DNA of 64,000 nucleotides from Streptomyces xanthii (GCF_014621695.1 NZ_CP061282.1:297616-361615); one strand, 5' to 3'. Positions 53,897 to 62,566 are shown, counted from the first letter of the stretch. Numbers and translations: made by a program. The notes: generated from the sequence alone by a model not told the origin.

Positions 53897-54996
53897 AGCA
53901 GGACCTCCTCGTGCGGTGCCGGTGCGGGGACGGCCCCGGGGACGGGGACGTGTTCCTTGTGACGGACCGTGCCGGGCTGCCCCGCGCCGGCCGGCCGGAA
54001 GCCGCGGCGCCGCCAGTCCATCACCGACCAGGGGAAGGCGAGCTGGTCGAGGGAGTCGATGCGGCGCGGGGCCAGGGCGTGGATGTCCTGGCCGGCCTCG
54101 GGGCGGGCGTAGACGTTGTGCGCGTAGCGGTGACCGGTGTCGGCGGCGATGAACACGCAGGGGGTCTCCGGCGCGTGGGCGGCCTCCCAGGTGGCGGCCA
54201 GGTAGTTGCAGCCCGAGGACATGCCGGCGTAGACGGCGTGCCGGCGCAGGAGCGTGGTGGTGGCGGCCGCCGCGCTGTCGAACCCGATCCAGTGCACCCG
54301 GTCGTAGAGCTCGTAGCGCACGTTGCGCATGACGATGGGGCTGCCGATCCCGGCGATGCTGGCGACCGGGTCCTCGACGGGGTCACTGCCGAAGGTGACG
54401 CTCTCGAAGGGCTGGACCCCCACCAGCGACACGTCGACGCCCGCCGCGCGCAGGTAGCTGGTCAGTCCGCCGGTGGAGGCACCGGTACCGACGCCGCCGA
54501 CCAAGGTGAGCGGGCCGTCCCCGAACTCCTTGCGCAGCAGGTCGGCGCCAGCCCGGTAGCCCAGGTAGTGCACGTCGTCGTGGTACTGCTGCATCCAGTG
54601 GACGTCGTCCTCGGTGTCGAGGATCTCGGCGACCCGGTCGAGACGCGCCCGCTGGTCCATCTTGTCGACGAGCGGCCCCGGCGGTATCTCGACCTGGTCG
54701 ACCTGGGCGCCCAGCATCTCGAACTGGCGGCGCATCGTGTCGTCGAGTTTGGTGGAGCAGACGATGCGGCACTTCATTCCGTACTTGTGGCAGGCCAGGG
54801 CCAGCGAATGGCCGTAGGTGCCGCTCGAGCTGTCCATGAGGGTGTCGCCCGGCCGGACGATTCCGTCCGCGAGGAGGCGTTTCACCGCTTCGAGTGCTGA
54901 ATACAACTTCATCATCTCGAAACGCAATACATAGAGATTGCGGTCCAGTCGGATCACGTCAGGCTGTTTCATCGCATCGGCGATGTGGTCGAACAC
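53893..54996 (-). CDS. CysK/CBS-fold PLP enzyme
   Basis: A 367-residue fold-type II PLP protein. PLP Lys is in EAVKR (family SVKDR); the phosphate loop is SSSGTYGHSLALA; the later GGVGTGASTGGL and GMSSGCNYL are cofactor-contacting. The usual NPGGS before the Lys is KLYSA, so the substrate site differs from cysteine synthase. Relatives make cysteine, cystathionine or 2,3-diaminopropionate precursors (SbnA). It could catalyse a beta- or gamma-replacement. GTG at 54996 is preferred because it gives the family N-terminus; ATG at 54972 is an alternative. Confidence 0.82.
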   Translation of the reverse strand: MFDHIADAMKQPDVIRLDRNLYVLRFEMMKLYSALEAVKRLLADGIVRPGDTLMDSSSGTYGHSLALACHKYGMKCRIVCSTKLDDTMRRQFEMLGAQVDQVEIPPGPLVDKMDQRARLDRVAEILDTEDDVHWMQQYHDDVHYLGYRAGADLLRKEFGDGPLTLVGGVGTGASTGGLTSYLRAAGVDVSLVGVQPFESVTFGSDPVEDPVASIAGIGSPIVMRNVRYELYDRVHWIGFDSAAAATTTLLRRHAVYAGMSSGCNYLAATWEAAHAPETPCVFIAADTGHRYAHNVYARPEAGQDIHALAPRRIDSLDQLAFPWSVMDWRRRGFRPAGAGQPGTVRHKEHVPVPGAVPAPAPHEEVLL

Positions 54997-55052
54997 GACA
55001 TCGTCCCGTTCTGTGATTCGGCGGCTCGTCCGCGAGCGCCGGAAGAACCCGG

Positions 55053-56192
55053 TCAGGCGGCCGCGGAGACCCGCTCGACGGCGGCGATTCCGAAGGTGCG
55101 GTGGGCGGTGCGCGTGACAAGGAAGTCGATGTCCTCGTCGCCGAGGCCGTGCGCCTTGGCGTTGGCGATGTGCCGCACCAGGGGGTGGGAGCCGGCGGCG
55201 ACGACACCGTTCTCCTCGTACCAGAGGGCGTTGTCGGCCGTGTGGTGCAGGGCCCGGCCGCCGAGCCGCGCGGAGTCGCAGCGGTCGGTCATGATCATGG
55301 CGTTGCGGGGGCCCATGAGCTGGACGGCGCGGGTGGCGAGCGCCAGGTCCACGTGCTCGCCGTCGAAGTTGATGCAGGCCGAGATCCGGCCGGCGACCGC
55401 CTGCTTGATGATCGCACCGGGCACCGGCCCGGCCATCTCGCTGATGTTGTCCAGTGTCCAGTTGGGCAGGTCGTACGAGGCGATGACCTCGTCGCGCTGG
55501 GCGCGGGCCCGGTCGGTGCGGAAGGCGTGCCGGATGTTGAGCGGCATGTCGTTGAAGAGGTGGTCCGTGGTCACGCGCACGCCGGTGCCGTTCCACTCCG
55601 AGCGGTGCGCGGTCTCCACTATGGCGTCGACGGTGGCCGCACTGCGGGCCGGATCGTCGCGGGTGAAGTGCCCGAGGGCAGGGCGGACCCCGTGGGCCAG
55701 CAGGGTGGGCACGATCCACTCGAAGTCGCTCTCCCGCAGGTGCGGGTCGTCCTGGAGCACCGACTCGGGCGAGTAGGCGTCCGGCGAGACCACCGTGTAC
55801 ACGAGGCCGTGGTCGCCGAGCTCGGCGAGCCGCTCCCACTCCGGCCGGCTCGGCGCCCACACGGTGGACTGCGGGGTGCCGCCGCGGTGCGAGAGCAGCG
55901 GCCCCTCGAGCGCGATCCCGGGGATGTGCGCGAGCAGGCCGTCCGCGCGCTTGGCGGCGTACAGCCGCATGAACGCCTCGAACTCCCCGAGCCGGTCGCG
56001 GTGCAGATACATCGTGGGCAGCGCCAGCACGCCCTCGCCCGCGCACCACTGGTCGAGCCGGTCGAGGTCGACGCGCGTGAAGTCGGAGAAGTCGACGTCG
56101 CCGAAGCCGTGGCAGTGCACTTCGACGGGGCGCATTCCGCGCGCGTCGAGCGGGAAAGGGGCCGGGCCCTGGGAGACGGGGATGGAATTCAT
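55053..56192 (-). CDS. NagA-like amidohydrolase
   Basis: A 379-residue amidohydrolase resembling N-acetylglucosamine-6-phosphate deacetylase. Metal/substrate positions: H26 and H28 in EVHCHGFGD, Glu in IALEGPLLS, later His in ALGHFTRDD and the Asp in IMTDRCDS. It may deacylate an amino sugar or an N-acylated intermediate; N-acyl protection followed by removal is common in diamino-acid pathways. ATG at 56192 follows AAGGAGC. It is the first gene of the operon divergent from the glutamate mutase genes. Confidence 0.8.
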   Translation of the reverse strand: MNSIPVSQGPAPFPLDARGMRPVEVHCHGFGDVDFSDFTRVDLDRLDQWCAGEGVLALPTMYLHRDRLGEFEAFMRLYAAKRADGLLAHIPGIALEGPLLSHRGGTPQSTVWAPSRPEWERLAELGDHGLVYTVVSPDAYSPESVLQDDPHLRESDFEWIVPTLLAHGVRPALGHFTRDDPARSAATVDAIVETAHRSEWNGTGVRVTTDHLFNDMPLNIRHAFRTDRARAQRDEVIASYDLPNWTLDNISEMAGPVPGAIIKQAVAGRISACINFDGEHVDLALATRAVQLMGPRNAMIMTDRCDSARLGGRALHHTADNALWYEENGVVAAGSHPLVRHIANAKAHGLGDEDIDFLVTRTAHRTFGIAAVERVSAAA

Positions 56193-56322
56193 CGAGGGCT
56201 CCTTGTGTATTTCCAGGGAAAGCAACCGGTTATCGACGGCTGTTGTCCGTCGTGGCGGTCGCGGAACTTCCTCGAGTCTGTGGTGGCCGTGCGCCGGGTC
56301 GCCAGAGGGAAAGGCGAGCACC

Positions 56323-56361
56323 TACCTGCATTGCAGGAACATGAGGGCGCGGTGGGAACCC
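56323..56361. promoter_or_regulatory. Shared cluster motif, site C
   Basis: TACCTGCATTGCAGGAACAT is followed by GAGGGCGCGGTGGGAACCC. It matches site B in GCAGGAA-N3-GAGGGC-N-CGGTG. It lies in the 225-bp gap between the divergent amidohydrolase and mutase genes. Confidence 0.6.
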
Positions 56362-56417
56362 GGTCCTGCCTAGGCTCGGCGCGTCGGAAATGCCCATTCC
56401 CGATCAGGGAGCGCCTC

Positions 56418-56900
56418 ATGAAACCTTGTGGAACCGGTCCTGAACACGGAATTCCCATACCTGGCGGCAGGCGCCGCGTCCTGCTCTCCAGCGTCTCCTC
56501 CGACGCGCACACCTGGAATCTGATCTACCTCCAGCTGCTGCTGGAGGAGCGCGGGCACGAGGTGCACAACCTCGGTCCCTGCGTGCCCGACGAGCTGCTC
56601 CTGTCCACGTGCCGGCGGCTCGCGCCCGATCTCGTCGTCATCAGCACGGTCAACGGCCACGGGGCGGCGGACGGCGGGCGTCTGATCCGCGGTCTGCGGG
56701 CCCAGCGGGACCTGGAGCGGCTGCCGGTCGTCATCGGGGGCACGATCGGCACGCGGGCCGCGGCGCCGGGCACCTACGCCCCCGCCCTGCTCGGCGCCGG
56801 ATTCGACGCCGTCTTCGAGAACGGCGACGGACTGCGCGACTTCTGCCGCTTCGTCGACACCGTGCCGGCCCGCCGGCTGACGGGGGCGGGCAGCCGGTGA
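56418..56900 (+). CDS. mutS: Methylaspartate (glutamate) mutase small B12-binding subunit
   Basis: A 160-residue cobalamin-binding subunit (MutS/GlmS of glutamate mutase, not mismatch repair). The B12 motif is SSDAHTWN with His31 as lower ligand, the form seen in actinobacterial family members; the STVNGHG and VVIGGTIG segments complete the Rossmann-like fold. With MutE it interconverts glutamate and (2S,3S)-3-methylaspartate. ATG at 56418 is followed by a GTGA overlap with mutE. Confidence 0.9.
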   Translation: MKPCGTGPEHGIPIPGGRRRVLLSSVSSDAHTWNLIYLQLLLEERGHEVHNLGPCVPDELLLSTCRRLAPDLVVISTVNGHGAADGGRLIRGLRAQRDLERLPVVIGGTIGTRAAAPGTYAPALLGAGFDAVFENGDGLRDFCRFVDTVPARRLTGAGSR

Positions 56901-58234
56901 CCGGTGCGGGAACGACACCCGGACCCGGCCGGGGCCCGTCCTTCGGCCAGGTCGTGGCCGAGGCGGCCCGCGCCGGCGAACTGGTGGTCCAGCCGCGGAT
57001 GGGGTTCGCGACGCCCGCCGCCATGCGGTCCGGGCTCGTCGCCGTCCACGGCGCGCGGGCCCGCACGGTGGGCACCCTCACCCTGGACAGTTACACCCGG
57101 GTCGGCGATCTGGACGAAGCACGCCGTGCGGTGCGCACCGGCGAGGAGCTGAACGGCTACCCGATCCTCGCCCACGACGCCGACACCACCCGCCGACTGC
57201 GCCACGGACTCGGCGACTTCGCCGTCCAGGTCCGCCACGGCTCGGCCCTCCCCCTCGACATCATCACCGGGCTGCTCGATGCGGGGCTCGACGCCACCGA
57301 GGGCGGGCCCGTCTCGTACTGCCTGCCGTACGGCCGCACGCCTCTGAGCCGGTCCGTGGAGCAATGGGCCAGGGCATGCGAACGGCTGGCCGACGGCTCG
57401 CCCACCGCGCACCTCGAGACCTTCGGCGGCTGTCTGCTCGGCCAGTTGTGCCCGCCGTCGCTGCTGGTGGCGCTGTCGGTGCTGGAGGGCATGTTCTTCC
57501 GGCAGCACGGGCTGAGGGACATCTCGCTCAGCTACGCGCAGCAGACCGACTTCGCCCAGGACGCCGCGGCCGTCGCCGCGCTGCGCCGACTCGCGGACGA
57601 ACACCTCGGCGACGTCCGCCACCACATCGTGCTCTACACCTACATGGGCGTCTTCCCGCGCACGGAGGAGGGAGCGCTGGCGCTGCTGCGCGACAGCGCA
57701 CGACTCGCGGTGCGCACCGGCGCCGAGCGGCTGCTGGTCAAGACGCCCGCGGAGGCCCACCGCATCCCGACGGTGCGGGACAACGTGCGCTCGCTGGAGG
57801 AAGCCGCGAGGGCGGCCCGCCAGGCCCGCGCCGAGGGCCTCCATCTGCTCGGCCCCGCGCCCGACGACGGGGTGCTCGAGGAGGCCCGCGCGCTGGTGGA
57901 AGCGGTGCTCGAACTCGGCACCGACCTGGGCCGGGCGCTCGCCGACGCCTTCGCCCGCGGCCTGCTCGACGTCCCGTACTGCCTGCACGCGGACAACGCG
58001 CAGCGGGCGCGCGCCGTGCTCGGCGACGACGGCCGGCTGCACTGGCAGGCCACCGGTGCCATGCCGATCCGCCCCTCGGCCACCGCCGGGCGAGCGCGAC
58101 CCCGCGCCGACGGCCTGCTCGGGATGCTCGCGCACGTGCAGACCGTGTACGACAGCGAGGCCCTGGACTGGACCCGCGACGACGCCACCGGCTCGGAACT
58201 GCTCCCCCCACCTGACGCAAGGAGTGCGCTGTGA
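56897..58234 (+). CDS. mutE: Methylaspartate (glutamate) mutase large subunit MutE
   Basis: A 445-residue TIM-barrel catalytic subunit. ELVVQPRMGFATPAAM, DATEGGPVSYCLPYGR, and FFRQHGLRDISLSYAQQTDFAQD are characteristic of glutamate mutase E. It needs adenosylcobalamin, so the locus depends on the cobalt/B12 supply seen elsewhere in the window. GTG at 56897 overlaps mutS by 4 bp, and the next gene begins in a 4-bp overlap, so all are coupled. Confidence 0.92.
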   Translation: MTGAGTTPGPGRGPSFGQVVAEAARAGELVVQPRMGFATPAAMRSGLVAVHGARARTVGTLTLDSYTRVGDLDEARRAVRTGEELNGYPILAHDADTTRRLRHGLGDFAVQVRHGSALPLDIITGLLDAGLDATEGGPVSYCLPYGRTPLSRSVEQWARACERLADGSPTAHLETFGGCLLGQLCPPSLLVALSVLEGMFFRQHGLRDISLSYAQQTDFAQDAAAVAALRRLADEHLGDVRHHIVLYTYMGVFPRTEEGALALLRDSARLAVRTGAERLLVKTPAEAHRIPTVRDNVRSLEEAARAARQARAEGLHLLGPAPDDGVLEEARALVEAVLELGTDLGRALADAFARGLLDVPYCLHADNAQRARAVLGDDGRLHWQATGAMPIRPSATAGRARPRADGLLGMLAHVQTVYDSEALDWTRDDATGSELLPPPDARSAL

Positions 58235-60195
58235 ACACACCCGAGACACGGTCGCCCGCCCCCCACACCATCGTGGTCGTCGGCACCGGGCCCCGCGGAC
58301 TGTCGGTCCTGGAGCGGCTCGCCGTGCGCCTGCGCGAGGCGGACGACCGTCGCCCCGTCACCATCTACGCCGTGGACGCCGTGGAGGTCGGCGCCGGACG
58401 CATCTGGCGCACGGACCAGGACTCCTGGTTCGCGATGAACACGGTGATCGGCCAGGTCACCATGTTCTCCGGCGGACCCGACGGCGGCCGCCCGCGCCCC
58501 GGCGCGGGGCCCTCACTGGGGGAGTGGCTGCACGAGTACGCCCCGCAGCGCGCGCGAGAGGGCGACGGACACGGGCCGCACGACTTCGCCTCACGCCTCG
58601 AATACGGCCGGTATCTGCGGTTCGTGTACCGCACCCTCACCGATGAACTGCCGCCCCACGTACGCCTCATACCGGTACAGGGCCGGGTCACCTCCGTCCG
58701 GCCCGGCCAGGACGGACGCTACCGGGTGACGATCGATGAGCGGCGTTCCTGGGACGCCGACCGGGTGGTGTTCGCCACCGGGCATCCGGACAACGAGCCC
58801 GATGCGTTCGACCGCGCCATGACCGAGTTCGCCGAGGGCCGCCCGGGGCTGCACTACGTCCCCGGCGACTCCGCTGCCGACATGGACCTGTCCGAAGAGG
58901 CGATCCCCGCCGGCACAACGGTCGCCGTGCGCGGCATGGGCCTGTCCTTCTACGACGTCCTCATGTCGCTGACCGAGGGGCGCGGCGGCCGGTTCGTCCG
59001 CGACGCCGGGGGACGGCTGCGCTACGAGCCGTCCGGACGCGAACCGCGGATCGTGGCCGGCTCACGCAGCGGCCTGCCCATCCCGGCCCGCGGCCGCAGC
59101 CAGAAGGCGCCCAACTACGTGCACCGCGGCGCCTTCCTCACCGACGAAGCCGTCGACGCCGCCCGCACCCGGCGCAGGAAGACCGGCGGCAGCGGCCGGC
59201 TGGACTTCGTGGCAGACCTCCTGCCCCTCGTGCTGCACGAGATCCGGCACGTCTACTACACCGGCCACATGCGAGCCCGGCACGGCGACCGGGCCGCCGA
59301 GAACTTCGCCGCCCGCTACGTGCGCGAGATCGACGCCGGCGGTGACGGCGCCCACGCCGTCACCGAAGCCGGCCTGGACGACACCCCCCGACTGGACCCG
59401 TGGCAGCTGGCCCGGCCCTTCACCGGCGAGCACTTCGACAGCCAGGAACAATGGCGCGCCCGCCTGACCGAGGTCCTGCGCCAGGACCTCGGCGAAGCCG
59501 CCCTGGGCACGGTCGACGGACCGCTGAAGGCCGCCCTCGACACCCTGCGCGACCTGCGCGGAGTCCTGCGCTCCGCAGTGGACTACGGAGGGCTCCTTCC
59601 CGACTCCTACGACCGGGACTTCCGCCGCGGCTACGTACCGGTCAACGCCCTGCTCTCCGCGGGCCCGCCCATGCTCCGCACCGAGCAACTGCTCGTCCTG
59701 ATGGACCACGGCATCGCCGAAGTCGCGGGCCCGGACACGCGGTTCGGGACCGACGCGGCGGCGGGCCGATTCACCGTGCACTCCCCTCACGTGCCCGGCT
59801 CCCCGCGCCACGCGCAGGCGCTCGTCGACGCCCGGATCCCGGCTCCCGACCTGACCCGCGACCGCTCGCCGCTCATCAGGCAGCTGCTCCGCGACGGTCT
59901 GGTGCGGGAGTTCACCAACCGGGACCCGGCCACCGGCGAGGAGTTCGCCACCGGAGGCATGGACATCGAACGCGACTCCTTCCGCGTCATCGACGCAACA
60001 GGCCGCGCCCACCACGGGCTGTACGCCCTGGGCGTTCCCACCGAGCACGTGCGCTGGTTCACCCAGATCGGCAACGGACGCCCGGGCCTCAACACCGAGT
60101 TCCGCAAGGTGGCCGACGCCGTGGCCGCCGAACTGCTGCCGGCCGCCACCGCCCGCGACACCCGCGCGCTCGCGCCCCTCGCCGCCCGAGCATGA
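58231..60195 (+). CDS. Large FAD/NAD(P)-binding protein
   Basis: A 654-residue protein. N-terminal dinucleotide motif TIVVVGTGPRGLSVLERL, then FAMNTVIGQVTMFSGG and VVFATGHPDNEP; a C-terminal part GLYALGVPTEHVRWFTQIGNGRPG. It fits the NAD_binding_9 group of FAD/NAD(P)-binding proteins, of which some members work in secondary metabolism but activity is mostly unknown. It could oxidise an amine or reduce the 2Fe-2S protein downstream. GTG at 58231 overlaps mutE by 4 bp and is preceded by AAGGAG. Confidence 0.8.
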   Translation: MNTPETRSPAPHTIVVVGTGPRGLSVLERLAVRLREADDRRPVTIYAVDAVEVGAGRIWRTDQDSWFAMNTVIGQVTMFSGGPDGGRPRPGAGPSLGEWLHEYAPQRAREGDGHGPHDFASRLEYGRYLRFVYRTLTDELPPHVRLIPVQGRVTSVRPGQDGRYRVTIDERRSWDADRVVFATGHPDNEPDAFDRAMTEFAEGRPGLHYVPGDSAADMDLSEEAIPAGTTVAVRGMGLSFYDVLMSLTEGRGGRFVRDAGGRLRYEPSGREPRIVAGSRSGLPIPARGRSQKAPNYVHRGAFLTDEAVDAARTRRRKTGGSGRLDFVADLLPLVLHEIRHVYYTGHMRARHGDRAAENFAARYVREIDAGGDGAHAVTEAGLDDTPRLDPWQLARPFTGEHFDSQEQWRARLTEVLRQDLGEAALGTVDGPLKAALDTLRDLRGVLRSAVDYGGLLPDSYDRDFRRGYVPVNALLSAGPPMLRTEQLLVLMDHGIAEVAGPDTRFGTDAAAGRFTVHSPHVPGSPRHAQALVDARIPAPDLTRDRSPLIRQLLRDGLVREFTNRDPATGEEFATGGMDIERDSFRVIDATGRAHHGLYALGVPTEHVRWFTQIGNGRPGLNTEFRKVADAVAAELLPAATARDTRALAPLAARA

Positions 60196-60209
60196 GAGGA
60201 CGAAGGAAC

Positions 60210-61919
60210 ATGCCCCGAGACGAGACCGCCGCGACCCGCGCCTTCCGCGCGGCACGCGACGTACTCCTCGAACACCGCGAGGACCTCGACGCCGCCCGCC
60301 GGGCCTTCACCTGGCCGCGCCCGGAACACTTCAACTGGGCCCTGGACTGGTTCGACGTCCTGGCCGACGGCAACACGGACCCCGCCCTGCGGATCCTGGG
60401 AGAGGCCCCCGACGGCACGGCCGACACCGAGGTCACCTACGCGCAGATGTCGCGCCGCTCGGACCAGGTCGCCGTCTGGCTACGGGCCCTCGGCGTGCAC
60501 CGGGGCGATCACGTCCTGGTCGTGCTGCACAACCGGGTCGAGATGTGGGAGACCCTGCTCGCCGCCATGAAACTCGGCGCGGTCGTCGTCCCCACGTACA
60601 CGACGACCACGGCGGGCGAACTCGCCGACCGGATCGAGCGCGCGGACATCCGGCACGTGATCGCCGAGGCGGAGACCGTGCCCCGGTTCGCCGGGATCGG
60701 CGGGGCCTGGACCCGGGTCGTGGCCGGCGGCACGGCCCCGGGCTGGCTGTCCTTCGACGCCTCCCACCAGGCCGGAGACGACTTCCGGCCGGACGCGCCC
60801 ACCCGCGCCGACGCCCCGCTCTTCCGCTACTTCACCTCCGGCACCACCTCCCGCCCCAAGATGGTGGAACACACCCACCTCAGCTATCCGGTGGGCCACC
60901 TCTCCGGCCTGTACTGGAACGGCGTGCGCCCCGGCGACCGGCACCTCAACGTGTCGGCACCCGGCTGGGCCAAGCACGCCTGGAGCTCCTTCTTCGTCCC
61001 CTGGACCGCAGGCGCCACGGTGCTCGCTCTGGCCACCCCGCGCCCCGGCCCCCGGGACGTCCTGACCGCCCTGCGCACGCGGAACGTCACGACGGTGTGC
61101 GCACCGCCCACCGTCTGGCGCGGCATGGTCCAGGAGGGGTTGGGAGCGCGCCCACCCGCACTCAGGGAGGCGACCGCCGTCGGGGAATCCCTCGAACCCG
61201 CCCTGTTCCACACCGTCCACGAGGCATGGCAGCTCCAGGTCCGGGACGGGTTCGGGCAGACCGAGACCACCGCGCAGATCGGCAACCCCCCGGGCCGCCG
61301 GGTGGAACCGGGCCGGATGGGCTGGGCGCTGCCCGGCTACGACCTGCGCGTCCTCGACCGGGAGACCGGACACGAGGTACCCGATGGAACCCCCGGCGAA
61401 CTGTGCGTCCGGCTCTCACCGGCGCCCGCCGGAATGATGACCGGATACGCCGGCGACACAACGAGAACGGACCAGGCCTTCCGCGACGGCCACTACCACA
61501 CCGGCGATCTGGTGCTCCGGCACCCGGACGGCTCCTACGCCTACGTGGGGCGCACGGACGACATGTTCAAGTCCTTCGACGTCCGCATCTCCCCGCTGGA
61601 ACTCGAACGCGCCTTGCTGCGCAGCGCCGCCGTGGCCCAGGCCGCGGTGGTACCGGTCCCGCACCCGGTCGGCCTGTGGCAGGCCAAGGCGTACGTCGTC
61701 CCCGCGCGCGGGCACCACCCGGGAGCGGAGACGGCACGCGCCGTCTTCGCAGAGGTGACCCGCGAGTTGCCGAGCGAGAAGTGGGTCAGGCTGCTGGAGT
61801 TCACGACGGACCTCCCCCTCACCGCCTCGGGCAAGATCCGCCGGGCGGAGCTGCGCTCCCGGCCGCGCGGCGGCGCCACCGTCCATGAGTGCCCCGTCAC
61901 GGAAGGGGCGCCGCGGTGA
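60210..61919 (+). CDS. Adenylate-forming acyl-CoA synthetase-like ligase
   Basis: A 569-residue ANL-family enzyme, similar to acetyl/medium-chain acyl-CoA synthetases. A3 P-loop region YFTSGTTSRPKMVEHTH, A5 FGQTETT, A7 YHTGDLVLR, and the A10 Lys in ASGKIRR are intact. It activates a carboxylic acid as acyl adenylate and probably forms a CoA thioester. No carrier protein is seen in the locus. It could acylate or protect an amine. ATG at 60210 follows GAAGGAA. Confidence 0.88.
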   Translation: MPRDETAATRAFRAARDVLLEHREDLDAARRAFTWPRPEHFNWALDWFDVLADGNTDPALRILGEAPDGTADTEVTYAQMSRRSDQVAVWLRALGVHRGDHVLVVLHNRVEMWETLLAAMKLGAVVVPTYTTTTAGELADRIERADIRHVIAEAETVPRFAGIGGAWTRVVAGGTAPGWLSFDASHQAGDDFRPDAPTRADAPLFRYFTSGTTSRPKMVEHTHLSYPVGHLSGLYWNGVRPGDRHLNVSAPGWAKHAWSSFFVPWTAGATVLALATPRPGPRDVLTALRTRNVTTVCAPPTVWRGMVQEGLGARPPALREATAVGESLEPALFHTVHEAWQLQVRDGFGQTETTAQIGNPPGRRVEPGRMGWALPGYDLRVLDRETGHEVPDGTPGELCVRLSPAPAGMMTGYAGDTTRTDQAFRDGHYHTGDLVLRHPDGSYAYVGRTDDMFKSFDVRISPLELERALLRSAAVAQAAVVPVPHPVGLWQAKAYVVPARGHHPGAETARAVFAEVTRELPSEKWVRLLEFTTDLPLTASGKIRRAELRSRPRGGATVHECPVTEGAPR

Positions 61920-62098
61920 TCGGGGACCCGCTGCTCTGCCTGTGCGCCCGAGTCCCCGAGTCGGAGGTGGTGGCCGCGGTCAGGGCCGGGGCCACCGACG
62001 TGACATCGGTCGGCGACGCCACGGACGCGGGCACGGGTTGCGGCGACTGTCTTGTCGACATCGAGGACCTCCTGGCCGAACGAGCCTCCGCGGCATGA
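61916..62098 (+). CDS. BFD-type 2Fe-2S protein
   Basis: A 60-residue protein with the bacterioferritin-associated ferredoxin-like pattern CLC (Cys8, Cys10) and CGDC (Cys42, Cys45), spacing suitable for a 2Fe-2S cluster. GTG at 61916 overlaps the ligase stop by GTGA. Usually this module is fused to or partners FAD-dependent amine oxidases/dehydrogenases; the large FAD protein two genes upstream is the likely partner. Last gene of the operon. Confidence 0.85.
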   Translation: MIGDPLLCLCARVPESEVVAAVRAGATDVTSVGDATDAGTGCGDCLVDIEDLLAERASAA

Positions 62099-62238
62099 CC
62101 TGCGTCTGGATGCTGCCGAACGGTGTGGGAACGGGTTCGAGGGCGCTGACGCCTCGGTTGTTCGGGTTGTGGGGAGGGTTGTATTACGGGCGTGTGCTCG
62201 GGCGGGATTGAGGCGCCGCTCTTCGAAGGCCGAGCTTC

Positions 62239-62284
62239 GGGGAGTTGGGCTTGGGGGAGTTGGGCTTGGTGGGGGCTTGGGGGA
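62239..62284 (+). repeat. G-rich repeats with G-quadruplex potential
   Basis: GGGGAGTTGGGCTTGGGGG repeats with variation, giving at least six runs of three or more G in 46 bp. Confidence 0.7.
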
Positions 62285-62340
62285 GTTGAGGTTCGAGAGT
62301 CGAGCTTCGGGATTCGGGCTTCGAGCTGTGTTTGTGGGGA

Positions 62341-62426
62341 GTGGGTGGATGGGTTCTTTTCCCACCCACCCACCCGCCCACCCACCCATCCACCCATCCA
62401 CCCATCCATCCACCCATCCACCCCTT
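62341..62426. repeat. CCCA/CCAT microsatellite with a complementary left arm
   Basis: From 62361 the text is CCCACC/CCATCC units. The left segment GTGGGTGGATGGG is complementary to these units, so the tract can form slipped or cruciform structures. Confidence 0.8.
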
Positions 62427-62566
62427 CCCGCCTGTCGGCCTGTGTGTCTGCTGTGTGGGCTTGTGAGTGGACGAGGCGTCAAGGGTGTTCTGGGTGTGGG
62501 GTGTTGACTTTTAGTGTTCGGGTTGTCACACCGTGTGGTGGTCGTTTAGCGTTCGTGACATAAATC

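Noticed and set aside
56609..56896. N-terminal extension of the MutE frame upstream of 56897
   Set aside because: It overlaps the whole MutS gene; MutE family text begins after the GTG at 56897 in the overlap GTGA.
36955..62098. NRPS, PKS or RiPP cluster
   Set aside because: No condensation, ketosynthase, carrier protein, YcaO/LanM-type enzyme or precursor peptide found; the lone ANL enzyme is a free-standing acyl-CoA synthetase type.
62192..62563. 123-residue open frame
   Set aside because: It runs through G-rich and CCCA/CCAT repeats and gives low-complexity protein without a ribosome site.
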